From the NCBI RefSeq assembly GCF_029338295.1, contig NZ_CP119791.1, forward strand, positions 2,108,001 to 2,172,000: a stretch of DNA of 64,000 nucleotides, written 5' to 3'. Both the position numbers and the translations under genes were made by a program. This stretch comes from Haladaptatus sp. QDMS2. Lineage in GTDB: Archaea; Halobacteriota; Halobacteria; Halobacteriales; Halococcaceae. Shown in pieces: positions 53,107-60,840 of the stretch (the first letter of the stretch is position 1; every line of letters starts with the position of its first letter). The notes under the pieces are model-generated. The model searched no databases. It worked only from the letters and a program-made list of their open reading frames with translations, and was not told the origin of the DNA.

Positions 53107-54030
53107 TCAGACCGCCTCGGCGAGGGTATCACGGTGTTTTCGGAGTGTGCACGTCGAGACGTCTGCCGCCGCTGCCAAGTTCACTTGAAGGACTCGCTCC
53201 TCGGCATCTCTACTCGCCAATTCGAGACAGGCTGCAGCTACGCCAGCGGGGTTACAGCCGTTGCCGATGCCCTGTTTGCGTGCTTGTTCGATGTAGTCGA
53301 GGGCCCGGTGTCGAACAGTCGGAGAGAGGTTAAGCGACGAAGCGAGTTGCGGGATGAATAGCTGTGGCGTGGGAGGGGGCGTAGGTAAGCCCAGTTCCGT
53401 GTTCAGCACACCAAATGCGTTGCGGACAGAAGCCTCGTCACACTGAGCGAATCGAGCGATTTCTGCGATGGACCGCGGAAGAGAATTACACCGACACACC
53501 GCGTACACACACCCAGCCGCGATTGCTTCGAGTGAGCGACCTCGGAGCAAATCATTGTCTTGAGTTGTCCGAAAGAGCGCACACGTCTGGTCGCGGATGC
53601 TCCGCCCGAGGTCGAGACCACTGACGATTCGGCGAATCTCGTAGAATCCACGGACTTGGTTACGTTCACGCGTCGTCGCGCGCTGTGCGCGCCCCTGTTC
53701 TCGACGCAGTCGTCTGAGTTGACGTTGCTTTTCGGGTGAAAGGCTGCGTCCCTTGCCGTCCTGGTGCTTGCCGATACTCGTCGACAGTCCCTGGTCGTGA
53801 AAGGAGGGAGTGAGTGGTGCCCCTGTCCGTTCGGGGTTAGATTGGTCTTCGGGGAACGACCGCCACTCCGGACCAGGGTCAATAGCTTGGTCAGACAGGA
53901 TGAGGCCGCAATCGTCGCAGACTGTTTCGTGCGTATTTGTGGTTACTCTGCCGTCGCACTCGGGGCAGGAATGTTGGGAAGTCTGTACGTCTTTGTCGAA
54001 CGCCGTTTCGTAGATGTCTCTCGTCGCCAT
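53107..54030 (-). CDS. tfb: Transcription initiation factor B (TFB)
   Basis: The 307-residue protein has an N-terminal zinc ribbon (CPECDGRVT...CDDCGLIL, about 22-45), a B-finger region (RTGAPLTPSFHDQGLSTSIG, about 68-88) and two cyclin-like repeats (about 115-205 and 212-300; ATAAGCVYAVCR-like EAIAAGCVYAVCR and NPAGVAAACLELAS). TFB binds the TATA-TBP complex and recruits RNA polymerase. Haloarchaea keep many TFB copies, some in accessory DNA; this one belongs to the accessory region. It is controlled by promoter module copy 3 and co-transcribed with a small zinc-ribbon gene. Confidence 0.93.
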   Translation of the reverse strand: MATRDIYETAFDKDVQTSQHSCPECDGRVTTNTHETVCDDCGLILSDQAIDPGPEWRSFPEDQSNPERTGAPLTPSFHDQGLSTSIGKHQDGKGRSLSPEKQRQLRRLRREQGRAQRATTRERNQVRGFYEIRRIVSGLDLGRSIRDQTCALFRTTQDNDLLRGRSLEAIAAGCVYAVCRCNSLPRSIAEIARFAQCDEASVRNAFGVLNTELGLPTPPPTPQLFIPQLASSLNLSPTVRHRALDYIEQARKQGIGNGCNPAGVAAACLELASRDAEERVLQVNLAAAADVSTCTLRKHRDTLAEAV

Positions 54031-54054
54031 TCGAAGTCACGAGGAGCAAGGAAA

Positions 54055-54083
54055 GCCCCTCGCCCCTCAGGGGCGCATAAACT
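54055..54083 (-). promoter_or_regulatory. Shared promoter module, copy 3 (TFB gene)
   Basis: On the minus strand the site reads AGTTTAT, GCG, CCCC-TGA-GGGG, CGAGGGGC, 53 bp upstream of the TFB ATG at 54030. It agrees with copies 1 and 2 in the TATA heptamer, in the C4...G4 palindrome and in the trailing G-rich tail. Confidence 0.7.
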
Positions 54084-54186
54084 GGCGTGACGGACGGATC
54101 TCCGCATCCTGTGCGAAAACTGGGTTAAACTCGTCTACAATACTGCTATAGCGGGATTTCCATCGGAAACAAAGGGGCCACGACCA

Positions 54187-54287
54187 GCTTCAACCCGTCT
54201 TCGGTCCTTCTGTAACCGTGTTCATCGACGAGGCCGTGGAACGGGAAGATGCCGCTTCAACCCGTCTTCGGTCCTTCTGTAACCGTG
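54187..54287. CRISPR. Two-repeat, one-spacer mini-CRISPR
   Basis: Two perfect 34-bp repeats at 54187-54220 and 54254-54287 begin GCTTCAACCCGTCTTCGG and continue TCCTTCTGTAACCGTG. Read on the minus strand, the repeat ends in GGGTTGAAGC, like haloarchaeal type I-B repeats. If the repeat proper is 30-31 bp, the single spacer is about 36 bp (roughly 54218-54253), a normal size. The spacer is free of stops in one frame (VFIDEAVERE...), as expected for a protospacer in a gene. No cas gene and no further repeats lie in the window. Confidence 0.72.
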
Positions 54288-54513
54288 GCTGATTCAGATG
54301 CCACAGATCTCCTTCTCCGTGAATTCACTCAAGTGTTTCCGTCGACCGTCAATTTTGGGTTTCCCCGAGGGGATCGACGGAGATAAGGTAAATCTGCTGC
54401 CAGGCTCGTCGCCAGAACCGTATGGGTTGAAGCGCACCGTCCGAACAGGTGCTGCCAGTCTCCGAATACACACCCGCCAAAAACTTACATATCTGATATT
54501 AGTAGAATGGACA

Positions 54514-55608
54514 ATGAAGCTGAATATTCTCATTGTCCTCTTATTGGTGCTGGCCGGTTGTAGCACCGCTCCGACAGACCCGACGTCACAACCCTCAGTT
54601 GAAACTGATTCGCCTACGACGGCTACCCCTCAACCAACGACGCAACCACCGCCTCCATCGACAACAGCGGTTCGTTCGACGACCACGTCACAGCCCACGA
54701 CCGCGACCCAAACCACAGCGGCGCTCGCGAACAACCCCTGGCAACAAGAGACGATCGCTGTCGCGATAGCACAACCAAACAGTGACGGCCGAGACTACCG
54801 ACCACTCGTTCGGGACGCGCTCGACTACTGGGAACTCAACAGTTCGACCTACACCGAGTTCGATGTCGAGTTCGAACTCGTCGAATACCCCAAACAAGCA
54901 GACGTGATTATCGAATTCCATCTGACAGTGTCCTCCTGTGGCTACCAGACCACCGAAAAATTGCTCGGATGCGCCCCGGTATATTCACCAGAACGGACCT
55001 TCCCAATTCCAACCAGAGTGAGCATCGAAGCGGGATACGTCAACAGTACCACCATCGAAATCATCAAACATGAACTCGGACACACCCTCGGATTACGACA
55101 CCAGTCCTCACCTCCGTTCATGGAAGCCTCCGGATACGCGACTCGACTGACAATGCCGAACGCAACCGAACGCCGAATCCCATACAAGGAAGAGACAGTC
55201 ACTGTCTATATCGACTACTCGGATGTGCGCGATGGCATTCAATATTCGTATGAAAACGCCATACAGCACGCTCTCGATTACTATAACGATGGGGCAGGAG
55301 GTACAGAGCCTGAGAGCCTTGAGCTAAAAGTGGTCGACAATCCCGAAGACGCGAATATCGTCATTCGCATTGCAGACGACCGTCGTGACCGGTTCGAAGA
55401 TATACGTGTGTTCGGGTATGACGAGGACAGCGACCCTGAATTGGAATATTACAATAACGCAACGATCGTCGTGAACGGGTACAGCTCACCAGACACGGGC
55501 TGGATTGTTGGATACTATCTTGGGTATGCTCTTGGGGCAACGTCAGCTGATGAGCTGGCACCACCCTTCCGCGATGGTGAAATCGATGATGGGAACTGGT
55601 GGAAGTAA
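54514..55608 (+). CDS. Lipoprotein with tandem metalloprotease domains, second one degenerate
   Basis: The 364-residue protein is a lipoprotein by its lipobox LAGC (C16), followed by a Thr/Pro-rich linker to about residue 70. Domain 1 (about 78-225) has the zinc protease motif HELGHTLGLRH (186-196), as in matrixin/metzincin-like proteases, with a methionine shortly after (PPFM). Domain 2 (about 227-360) repeats its strands and helices (HALDYYNDG vs DALDYWELN; KVVDNPEDANIVIRI vs ELVEYPKQADVIIEF). There, however, YYLGYALGATS (334-344) replaces the zinc motif, so it cannot bind zinc. It is probably anchored outside the cell. Confidence 0.85.
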   Translation: MKLNILIVLLLVLAGCSTAPTDPTSQPSVETDSPTTATPQPTTQPPPPSTTAVRSTTTSQPTTATQTTAALANNPWQQETIAVAIAQPNSDGRDYRPLVRDALDYWELNSSTYTEFDVEFELVEYPKQADVIIEFHLTVSSCGYQTTEKLLGCAPVYSPERTFPIPTRVSIEAGYVNSTTIEIIKHELGHTLGLRHQSSPPFMEASGYATRLTMPNATERRIPYKEETVTVYIDYSDVRDGIQYSYENAIQHALDYYNDGAGGTEPESLELKVVDNPEDANIVIRIADDRRDRFEDIRVFGYDEDSDPELEYYNNATIVVNGYSSPDTGWIVGYYLGYALGATSADELAPPFRDGEIDDGNWWK

Positions 55609-55648
55609 GCGTGAAACGATTTCTCTGAACCTTTTCAATAGACGGTCG

Positions 55649-56185
55649 TCATGCAGCGCCATCAGCGAATGCTTCGGCGACTGGTTCGAGTGCCTGCAGG
55701 ATGATTTCGGCCTCAAGCGGAGAGAGATCGAGTTCACGGGCCGCGATTCGGCTGTTGACTGTCCCCTCGACGTACTCGGAGGCGTACGTGAGGGCCACCG
55801 CGAGGCCGTCGAGGCCGTGGCGCTCGATGTAGACGTCGATATCCCCGTTTTCGCTCCGACGTGCAGCGGCCGCGATGAGCGCTGGCGTAATCGTCTGTGT
55901 TTCACCGTTTGTCGAGAGCGTGAGCGAGACCGCCTCCGCGTCGTATTCAAAGGGGCGTTGGTCACGGGTTTTCTTGATGAAGCCAGCAGCGTCGAGCTTC
56001 TGGACGTAGTCGTAGGCGGTGCCCTGGGGGATAGCGAGTTCGGCGACGAGTTCGGCGACCGTCACGGGGCCGTGCTGGTACGCGTAGAGGTAAATCCGAG
56101 CGAGTGCAGGCGTCTCGAGGAGGTCGACGACTGTCTGGAGCTGCCCGATGGGTGGCCGACCTGGCTGTGGTGGTGAGTGTGCCAT
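55649..56185 (-). CDS. ArsR/TrmB-like winged-helix regulator
   Basis: The 178-residue protein has an N-terminal winged helix (about 15-80; PALARIYLYAYQHGPVTVAEL, LAIPQGTAYDYVQKLDAAGFI). The C-terminal half has GDIDVYIERHGLDGLAVALTYASEYVEG and ends ARELDLSPLEAEIILQALEPV. This two-part layout is a common haloarchaeal regulator family (DUF7437-like). It is convergent with the protease gene and divergent from the next regulator, sharing a short AT-rich promoter region (56186-56334). Confidence 0.8.
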   Translation of the reverse strand: MAHSPPQPGRPPIGQLQTVVDLLETPALARIYLYAYQHGPVTVAELVAELAIPQGTAYDYVQKLDAAGFIKKTRDQRPFEYDAEAVSLTLSTNGETQTITPALIAAAARRSENGDIDVYIERHGLDGLAVALTYASEYVEGTVNSRIAARELDLSPLEAEIILQALEPVAEAFADGAA

Positions 56186-56334
56186 CTCAATTATGAATTA
56201 TGGATAAATCATAATAAGAATTCCGCCGAACCCTTTTGAGAGGTAAATGGGGGGAAATACCGTTCTCAGAGCATAGACGAACTCCAGCAGGTGTTGACTC
56301 ACCACTTATTGTTGCGCTCTCGGTCATCAGACAT

Positions 56335-56796
56335 ATGAGCGAGAGCAATGGGACTGCCGATGCAGGGCCGTTCGCAGAGCAACAGCGGCTTTTCAAACTC
56401 CTCTCGCAGGACACGCGCCACCTCATCATTCAAGAGTTGCTGGGACATCCCGCCCATCTCATGTCCCTTGCCGAACTCGAGTACATGGTCGGCAAGAGCC
56501 AGGCAGCGATCAAAGACCAAGTAGAGACACTCATCGAGGCAGGGATTCTCGCCCAGTACACGTACGAACCTAGCAAAGGGAAACGAGACCTTCCCTCGCA
56601 GTTCTACGGGTTTACCACACGCGGGGTTGAGATTCTCTACGACTACAAATATCTCCGTGGAGTCCCGATTGCCCGCGCGCTGTACGAGAATACGCGGAAG
56701 ACAGAGAAAGTCGAGCGACACGAAGCAGCACCACGTCCAACGCTTCCCACGGCTGTCGTCGAAGCACTCACCTTCGACGAACCAGACCTCGAGTGA
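56335..56796 (+). CDS. ArsR-like winged-helix regulator
   Basis: The 153-residue protein starts at ATG 56335 and has a winged helix at about residues 15-90 (LFKLLSQDTRHLIIQELLGH, LMSLAELEYMVGKSQAAIKDQVETL in parts, LIEAGILAQYTYEPS). The C-terminus FTTRGVEILYDYKYLRGVPIARALYENT is typical of this haloarchaeal group. Its divergent neighbour is also a regulator, so the two may cross-regulate. An upstream in-frame ATG (56236) lies in the shared promoter region and was not used. Confidence 0.8.
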   Translation: MSESNGTADAGPFAEQQRLFKLLSQDTRHLIIQELLGHPAHLMSLAELEYMVGKSQAAIKDQVETLIEAGILAQYTYEPSKGKRDLPSQFYGFTTRGVEILYDYKYLRGVPIARALYENTRKTEKVERHEAAPRPTLPTAVVEALTFDEPDLE

Positions 56797-56946
56797 ATAG
56801 TCAGCTTATCGATAGCAAACGCATGTCCACCACCGCACCACGGTTGTGGCTGCGCGCACAGCGAGGCAACGAGCGAGCACGGAGCGGAGGGTGGGGAGGA
56901 GGGCTGGAGGGTGGACGGCGACAAAAAAAGAGGCTTTGTGGTTAAC

Positions 56947-57888
56947 CTATTTCCACCACTCGCCTCGCTCTGGGAATTCGATATTCGACCACCGTGTCAG
57001 TGCAATCGAACACCGTCCTTCGTACCAGTTCTTCGCCGCCGCCCTGAATCGCACACGCTCGCCTTCCCGAACCAATGGTTGTTTTGATTTCTTCCACACC
57101 GTGAATCGGATTCTCCCACTCTCATCTTCGAGGAGTCCAACTGATTGAATCGCTGGATGGGATGGCTCCCACAACTGTTTGACCTGTCCTTCGACCGTGA
57201 CTTCGCCTCTGTCCACGTCCTCGACTTTCGCGATGGGAACGATTCCTCCCGGTCGCATCCACTGGACTTCGATGACTGCGACGGCTGCACTCACTAACTC
57301 CGCACCTCCGACCACCCGCTCTGCAATCTGTTTCGAAAGCACCGCTCGGGACACACTGCTTTTCACCATCCGGTGGATGCGCGTCGCCTGCTGATTCACC
57401 GCCGCCAACTCCTCGCGACTCAGACCCTCACGAGGGTCTTCTCGGCCTGGCTCTAATCGGGCATCCACGCTGGCCGCCCTCCTTTCGAACTCAACGTTCC
57501 GTTCTTTGCTTTGTTCGCTCACCCTTCGCCGTGTCCGCGCCTCCCGGTCAGATTCTTGCCTATCGTCCCATCGTTTCCGCGTTTTCGCAATCTCCCACTC
57601 GCGTGCTCGCATGCGCTCCTCTGCCGCAAGGGTCAGTCCAGTCATTCCCACATCCGGGTGGTTCGTATCCACCTTCGCCTGAATCTCCATCTCGACCGTG
57701 GGCCGCAGCTCAGGGCGTTCTTCAACCGCCGCAAACTCATATTCACTTCTCTGTTCGACCGAAGCTTCTTGTCCGATAGTGCGTTTAGTACTCATTGGTT
57801 GCTCCAATTGCTCTGGGGTAACCGCTCGAAGGCGCTCACTCGGCGTCTTCTTTTGAACCACAAACTCTCCAGCCGTGGCTCTCAACAC
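56947..57888 (-). CDS. OB-fold nucleic-acid-binding protein, RPA-like
   Basis: The protein has up to 313 residues. The N-terminal two thirds are highly charged and helical, with a long coiled-coil-like stretch (about 85-150, EERMRAREWEIAKTRKRWDD). The C-terminal third is an OB-fold (about 215-310; IAKVEDVDRGEVTVEGQVKQ, VGLLEDESGRIRFTVWKKS, VRFRAAAKNWYEGRCSIAL), close to archaeal RPA-type single-strand binding domains. It probably binds single-stranded DNA, and such proteins occur in haloarchaeal plasmids. The start may be ATG 57888 or ATG 57795 (MSTKRTIGQ), the latter after a low-complexity head. Confidence 0.75.
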   Translation of the reverse strand: MLRATAGEFVVQKKTPSERLRAVTPEQLEQPMSTKRTIGQEASVEQRSEYEFAAVEERPELRPTVEMEIQAKVDTNHPDVGMTGLTLAAEERMRAREWEIAKTRKRWDDRQESDREARTRRRVSEQSKERNVEFERRAASVDARLEPGREDPREGLSREELAAVNQQATRIHRMVKSSVSRAVLSKQIAERVVGGAELVSAAVAVIEVQWMRPGGIVPIAKVEDVDRGEVTVEGQVKQLWEPSHPAIQSVGLLEDESGRIRFTVWKKSKQPLVREGERVRFRAAAKNWYEGRCSIALTRWSNIEFPERGEWWK

Positions 57889-58423
57889 AACTCGTCACAT
57901 TCCTGCGCGCTCGCTTCGCGCCTTCGCAAGCGACCCCGGGAGCGAAGCGAGCGCGCCTGTGAACCAACACAAACGAGGCCGCGCGAAACGCGACCCGCCG
58001 ACGAAAGCGTCCAGCACGCAAGCCGGTTTCGTGTCCGTCGACCGAAGGGAGACGCAACCGAAAGCGCGCTTGGTGCTGGCGTCGAAACCAGACGCCCGGA
58101 ACGGTGAGCGAAGCGAACCGCACGCCCGGAATGGTCGGTCGCGAGCGAACGAGGCCCGACCGAAGGGAGGGGCTCGGTGCGGAGGCGCGGTCGCTCGAGC
58201 GAGGCGAGAAGTGACACAAACACTTTTCATTTCGGTTTTTAAGCAAAACCAATCAACTGATTGCCAGGCGGACGCAAATAAAACGAGACGGTAATGCAGA
58301 TTACCGATCTAAATATAGGTCTCACGCATATCTGGAAAGTCCACCAACGCAAATAGCGATGACTAAATGATATAAAAGTGTAATTTATATCTTTTTGACT
58401 CGTATGTTTCTCTTGGGTGTTAA
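57889..58423. other. GC-rich, gene-free stretch followed by AT-rich promoter region
   Basis: Positions 57895-58215 are dense in GAGCGAA/GACCGAAGGGAG/GGTCGC-type words, with long open frames on both strands that give only Arg/Ser/Pro-rich shadow proteins. I see no gene, and the recurring GACCGAAGGGAG (58029, 58151) and related words look like low-complexity expansion. From 58250 the sequence turns AT-rich and should contain the promoter of the membrane protein at 58424. Confidence 0.4.
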
Positions 58424-59254
58424 ATGATACCTGTAATTATTGGTGCCCTTGCGGTTGGTGGAATAATCGCAATAGGTGCTGTAGCAACCGGATCGAATAG
58501 TAGCCCGCCAAAACCTCCAACACAAATTCCGATTCGTGATGACAGAGAGGTAGTCTGGAATTCGTCGATAGACAAAATAACCGACGATAACAAAGCAAAA
58601 AAGATTGCGGCCAGTGCTGCAATTACTGGTACATCTGGATCAATTCTCGAAACTGCCAGGAGAGCGGGCATTGATCGCCACGCGGAAGCCGGGCTGGTGG
58701 AGGAAATACACCTCAAAGAAATTGCACGTCAGATGGGAGGTAAAGTTGTGGAGAATCGTTCACCCGTGTTCGCACCTGACGGTGGAGTCGATGGCGTGGT
58801 GGAAATTGGAGAAGGTGTACTTAAAAGAGTACAAGTGAAACACACCGCTGAGAAGGTTGGTGAGAGCTTAATTAAGCAGTACCCTGATGTCGACGTGTTC
58901 GCATCCTCTAGTGGTTTCAAACCCAATGTGGACTTATCGGCCACGGGAAAAAGCGGCATTACAATCAACGATTGGTCAGTTCGTAGCAAAGCGACCCTAG
59001 AGAGTAGTCGAATAATTAGAGGGGTAAACCGACTAGGTGCGGGATTCATCGCCCGTGCGAAGTCAGTGATGAGTGTAGCGATTGGCGCTGTAAGTCATGG
59101 AGTGCACTGGTACCTTGCCCTTCCAGTCTTCCAACAAATCGCTCTTGGGATAATTGTCGTCATTGCGGTTGTTGGAACGGGTTATCTGATCTGGAGATGG
59201 TACAAAGGATCAGAAACTCCGCGCCACTCACATGGCGTTTCAGCCGCAATTTAG
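58424..59254 (+). CDS. Membrane-anchored Mrr-like (PD-(D/E)xK) nuclease candidate
   Basis: The protein has 276 residues. An N-terminal helix (about 3-22) and a C-terminal helix (about 238-257), with another weak hydrophobic stretch at 213-234, flank a soluble core. In it, KEIARQMGGKVVE, DGGVDGVVEIG (D123) and RVQVKH (Q137-V-K139) reproduce the order of Mrr-type restriction nucleases (helix, DGGxDG, QxK). The C-terminal part of the core, DVDVFASSSG, fits a following strand. A nuclease tethered at the membrane could act on entering DNA. The fold call rests on these motifs only. It is transcribed alone. Confidence 0.6.
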   Translation: MIPVIIGALAVGGIIAIGAVATGSNSSPPKPPTQIPIRDDREVVWNSSIDKITDDNKAKKIAASAAITGTSGSILETARRAGIDRHAEAGLVEEIHLKEIARQMGGKVVENRSPVFAPDGGVDGVVEIGEGVLKRVQVKHTAEKVGESLIKQYPDVDVFASSSGFKPNVDLSATGKSGITINDWSVRSKATLESSRIIRGVNRLGAGFIARAKSVMSVAIGAVSHGVHWYLALPVFQQIALGIIVVIAVVGTGYLIWRWYKGSETPRHSHGVSAAI

Positions 59255-59516
59255 CTGAATTTCCGGGTTATTTTTTGTACAACATAGGGAACAAAGGATT
59301 TGTGGCTCTGTTGAAATCCTCAAGACCTGTCAGAAGTGCCGTGCAAGATATAGAGGGTGTATGCAGCAAACTGTGGTCGTTCCTCTCACGCCTTCCGTGA
59401 CAAAACGGAGGGGAGTTCCCTGTGCGTCTTGCCGATCCAGAGTAGTACGCTGATATAACCAATACCCAACCGGTTTAGGTGTAGAAACATCTCTATGAAG
59501 AGAGGTCGCTTACTAA
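59255..59516. other. Intergenic region containing an IS-end-like sequence
   Basis: No gene is supported. GGCTCTGTTGAAATCCTCA (59304-59322) resembles the ends of haloarchaeal insertion sequences and matches the reverse complement of 61456-61474 at 17 of 19 positions. The following AGACCTGTCAGAAGTGCC-type sequence is probably a decayed IS remnant. The last 60 bases hold the promoter of the next gene. Confidence 0.4.
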
Positions 59517-59753
59517 ATGGGATTCCTTGATTCGTTCGGTGCGTTAGCGAGTAGTATCGTCGCGGCAATTGTTATGTTAGCGCTTGCCATCCTCAGCTTC
59601 TTCGTGACGGTTTTCATCGTGCAAGTAGGGGCTGGTTTGGCTGGCTACTCACCGAGCGGGGACTTCGTTGTTCTGTCTGCCGCACTTCTCGCAACAGGTG
59701 CGATCGTCGCTGGAGCGACGCCGATGACCAGTCTCAGCGGGATCTCCGGGTAA
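59517..59753 (+). CDS. Small two-helix membrane protein
   Basis: The 78-residue protein has one long hydrophobic stretch (SIVAAIVMLALAILSFFVTV) and a second (FVVLSAALLATGAIVAGA), joined by GLAGYSPSGD. It has no known domain and is flanked by IS-like remnants on both sides. Function unknown. Confidence 0.55.
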   Translation: MGFLDSFGALASSIVAAIVMLALAILSFFVTVFIVQVGAGLAGYSPSGDFVVLSAALLATGAIVAGATPMTSLSGISG

Positions 59754-60015
59754 ATTCGACCGAAGAGTCGGTCGTTCTCCAGGACGTTGTGATTCACCCG
59801 CTGCACTTGGGGGTGAGATGCATGTCCGAGTCGCGCTCTGTATGCAGCACGGCCACTGGAAGCTACCCAGTCGCTGTCAGGAGAGGTATGCGAGATACAG
59901 AGCATGAAGTCAGCACAGTACCCTGCTCCTTTCAGGTATTCCCTACTGAATCAGGTGGGCAGTTGAGCGGGACCCAATCACGGGTTTCATACACCTTCTG
60001 GCGTATGAGTGATGT
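59754..60015. other. Intergenic region with IS remnant words
   Basis: No gene is supported. CGCTCTGTATGCAGCACGG (59834-59852) is 18/19 identical to 61416-61434, which itself sits beside the IS-end-like sequence at 61456. This stretch is therefore probably another scrap of the same insertion sequence. Confidence 0.4.
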
Positions 60016-60534
60016 ATGAATACATACTCGATTTTGGTACCGTCACTTATCGCAGTCGTAATTCTGTTGACATTGAGTGCGTTCTTCTCTAGTAGTGAGT
60101 CAGCGATCTTTTCGCTCCCGGATGAATGGGTGCAGACCGCGACGGACAACAGTTCGAACGAAAGCCACAGGCTCGAACAACTCCGCGCGAACCCGCACCG
60201 ACTCCTTGTCACGCTGTTGGTCGGAAACAACCTCGTCAATATCGCCATCACCAGCATCGTCACACTCCTGGTCGCGCGGTTTCTCCCTCCCGGTTTTACC
60301 GTCGTGATTGCGACACTCAGCGTGAGCGTTCTCATCCTCGTCTTCGGAGAAATCGTACCGAAATCCTACGGACTCGCTCATGCAAGGTCCTGGAGTCTCC
60401 GCGTCGCGCGCCCGGTTTCGTACGTTGAACGGGCACTGGGGCCACTCGTCGCGGTGTTCGATATCGTCACCCGGTGGCTGACGACACTTGTTGGGGGCGA
60501 CCAACATATCGAGAAGTCATATCTCGAAGACTGA
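60016..60534 (+). CDS. DUF21 (CNNM/CorC-type) membrane domain, lacking CBS domains
   Basis: The 172-residue protein matches the CNNM transmembrane domain: SAFFSSSESAIFSL in the first helix region, RLLVTLLVGNNLVNIAITSI and VFGEIVPKSYGLAHA. Normal family members continue with a linker, two CBS domains and a CorC/HlyC domain (over 400 residues), and transport or sense magnesium and cobalt. Here the protein stops soon after the membrane domain, with IS-like sequence (GTGCCGTGCAAGACTCGCGC) following at about 60590. It is either a truncated relic or a rare stand-alone membrane domain. Confidence 0.72.
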   Translation: MNTYSILVPSLIAVVILLTLSAFFSSSESAIFSLPDEWVQTATDNSSNESHRLEQLRANPHRLLVTLLVGNNLVNIAITSIVTLLVARFLPPGFTVVIATLSVSVLILVFGEIVPKSYGLAHARSWSLRVARPVSYVERALGPLVAVFDIVTRWLTTLVGGDQHIEKSYLED

Positions 60535-60674
60535 GCGACCGTCCTCTCCTCAGACTGTATTGACCTGATCGACACCCATATGTTGGAGCAGGTGCCGTGC
60601 AAGACTCGCGCTATTAGTTCAGCAGACACACCAGAAACTATCAGACAACGTTTGGGTGGCTTAAACCGTGGACG

Positions 60675-60815
60675 TCACTCGTTTTCGAGGGCGTCGTAGA
60701 TGTCCCGGTTCGCGTCCCGGTCGCCCGCCGCGACCCGTCGGACGAGTTCTCGCCGGATGTCTTCCATCACCTTATCGAGCGGAGAACCGGACTCTGCACC
60801 TTCCTCAATCGCCAT
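60675..60815 (-). CDS. 46-residue partner of the Doc toxin (putative antitoxin)
   Basis: A frame from ATG 60815 to TGA 60675-60677 encodes 46 residues, MAIEEGAESGSPLDKVMEDI at the start and RRELVRRVAAGDRDANRDIY next, fully helical and strongly charged. It lies 25 bp after the Doc gene on the same strand. Phd-type antitoxins usually precede Doc, so the order is reversed here, yet size and position make it the best candidate antitoxin. No similar family is known to me. Confidence 0.6.
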   Translation of the reverse strand: MAIEEGAESGSPLDKVMEDIRRELVRRVAAGDRDANRDIYDALENE

Positions 60816-60840
60816 GCGCGAACTTTCGTCCCGAGCGGGA

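Noticed and set aside
54298-54513. N-terminal extension of the lipoprotein protease
   Set aside because: The extension would hide the lipoprotein signal, and it starts within sequence adjoining the CRISPR repeat. ATG 54514 gives a perfect signal peptide.
57511-58107. 198-codon + strand frame opposite the OB-fold protein
   Set aside because: It is antisense to a protein with a plausible OB-fold; the composition is Arg/Leu/Ser-rich without any motif.
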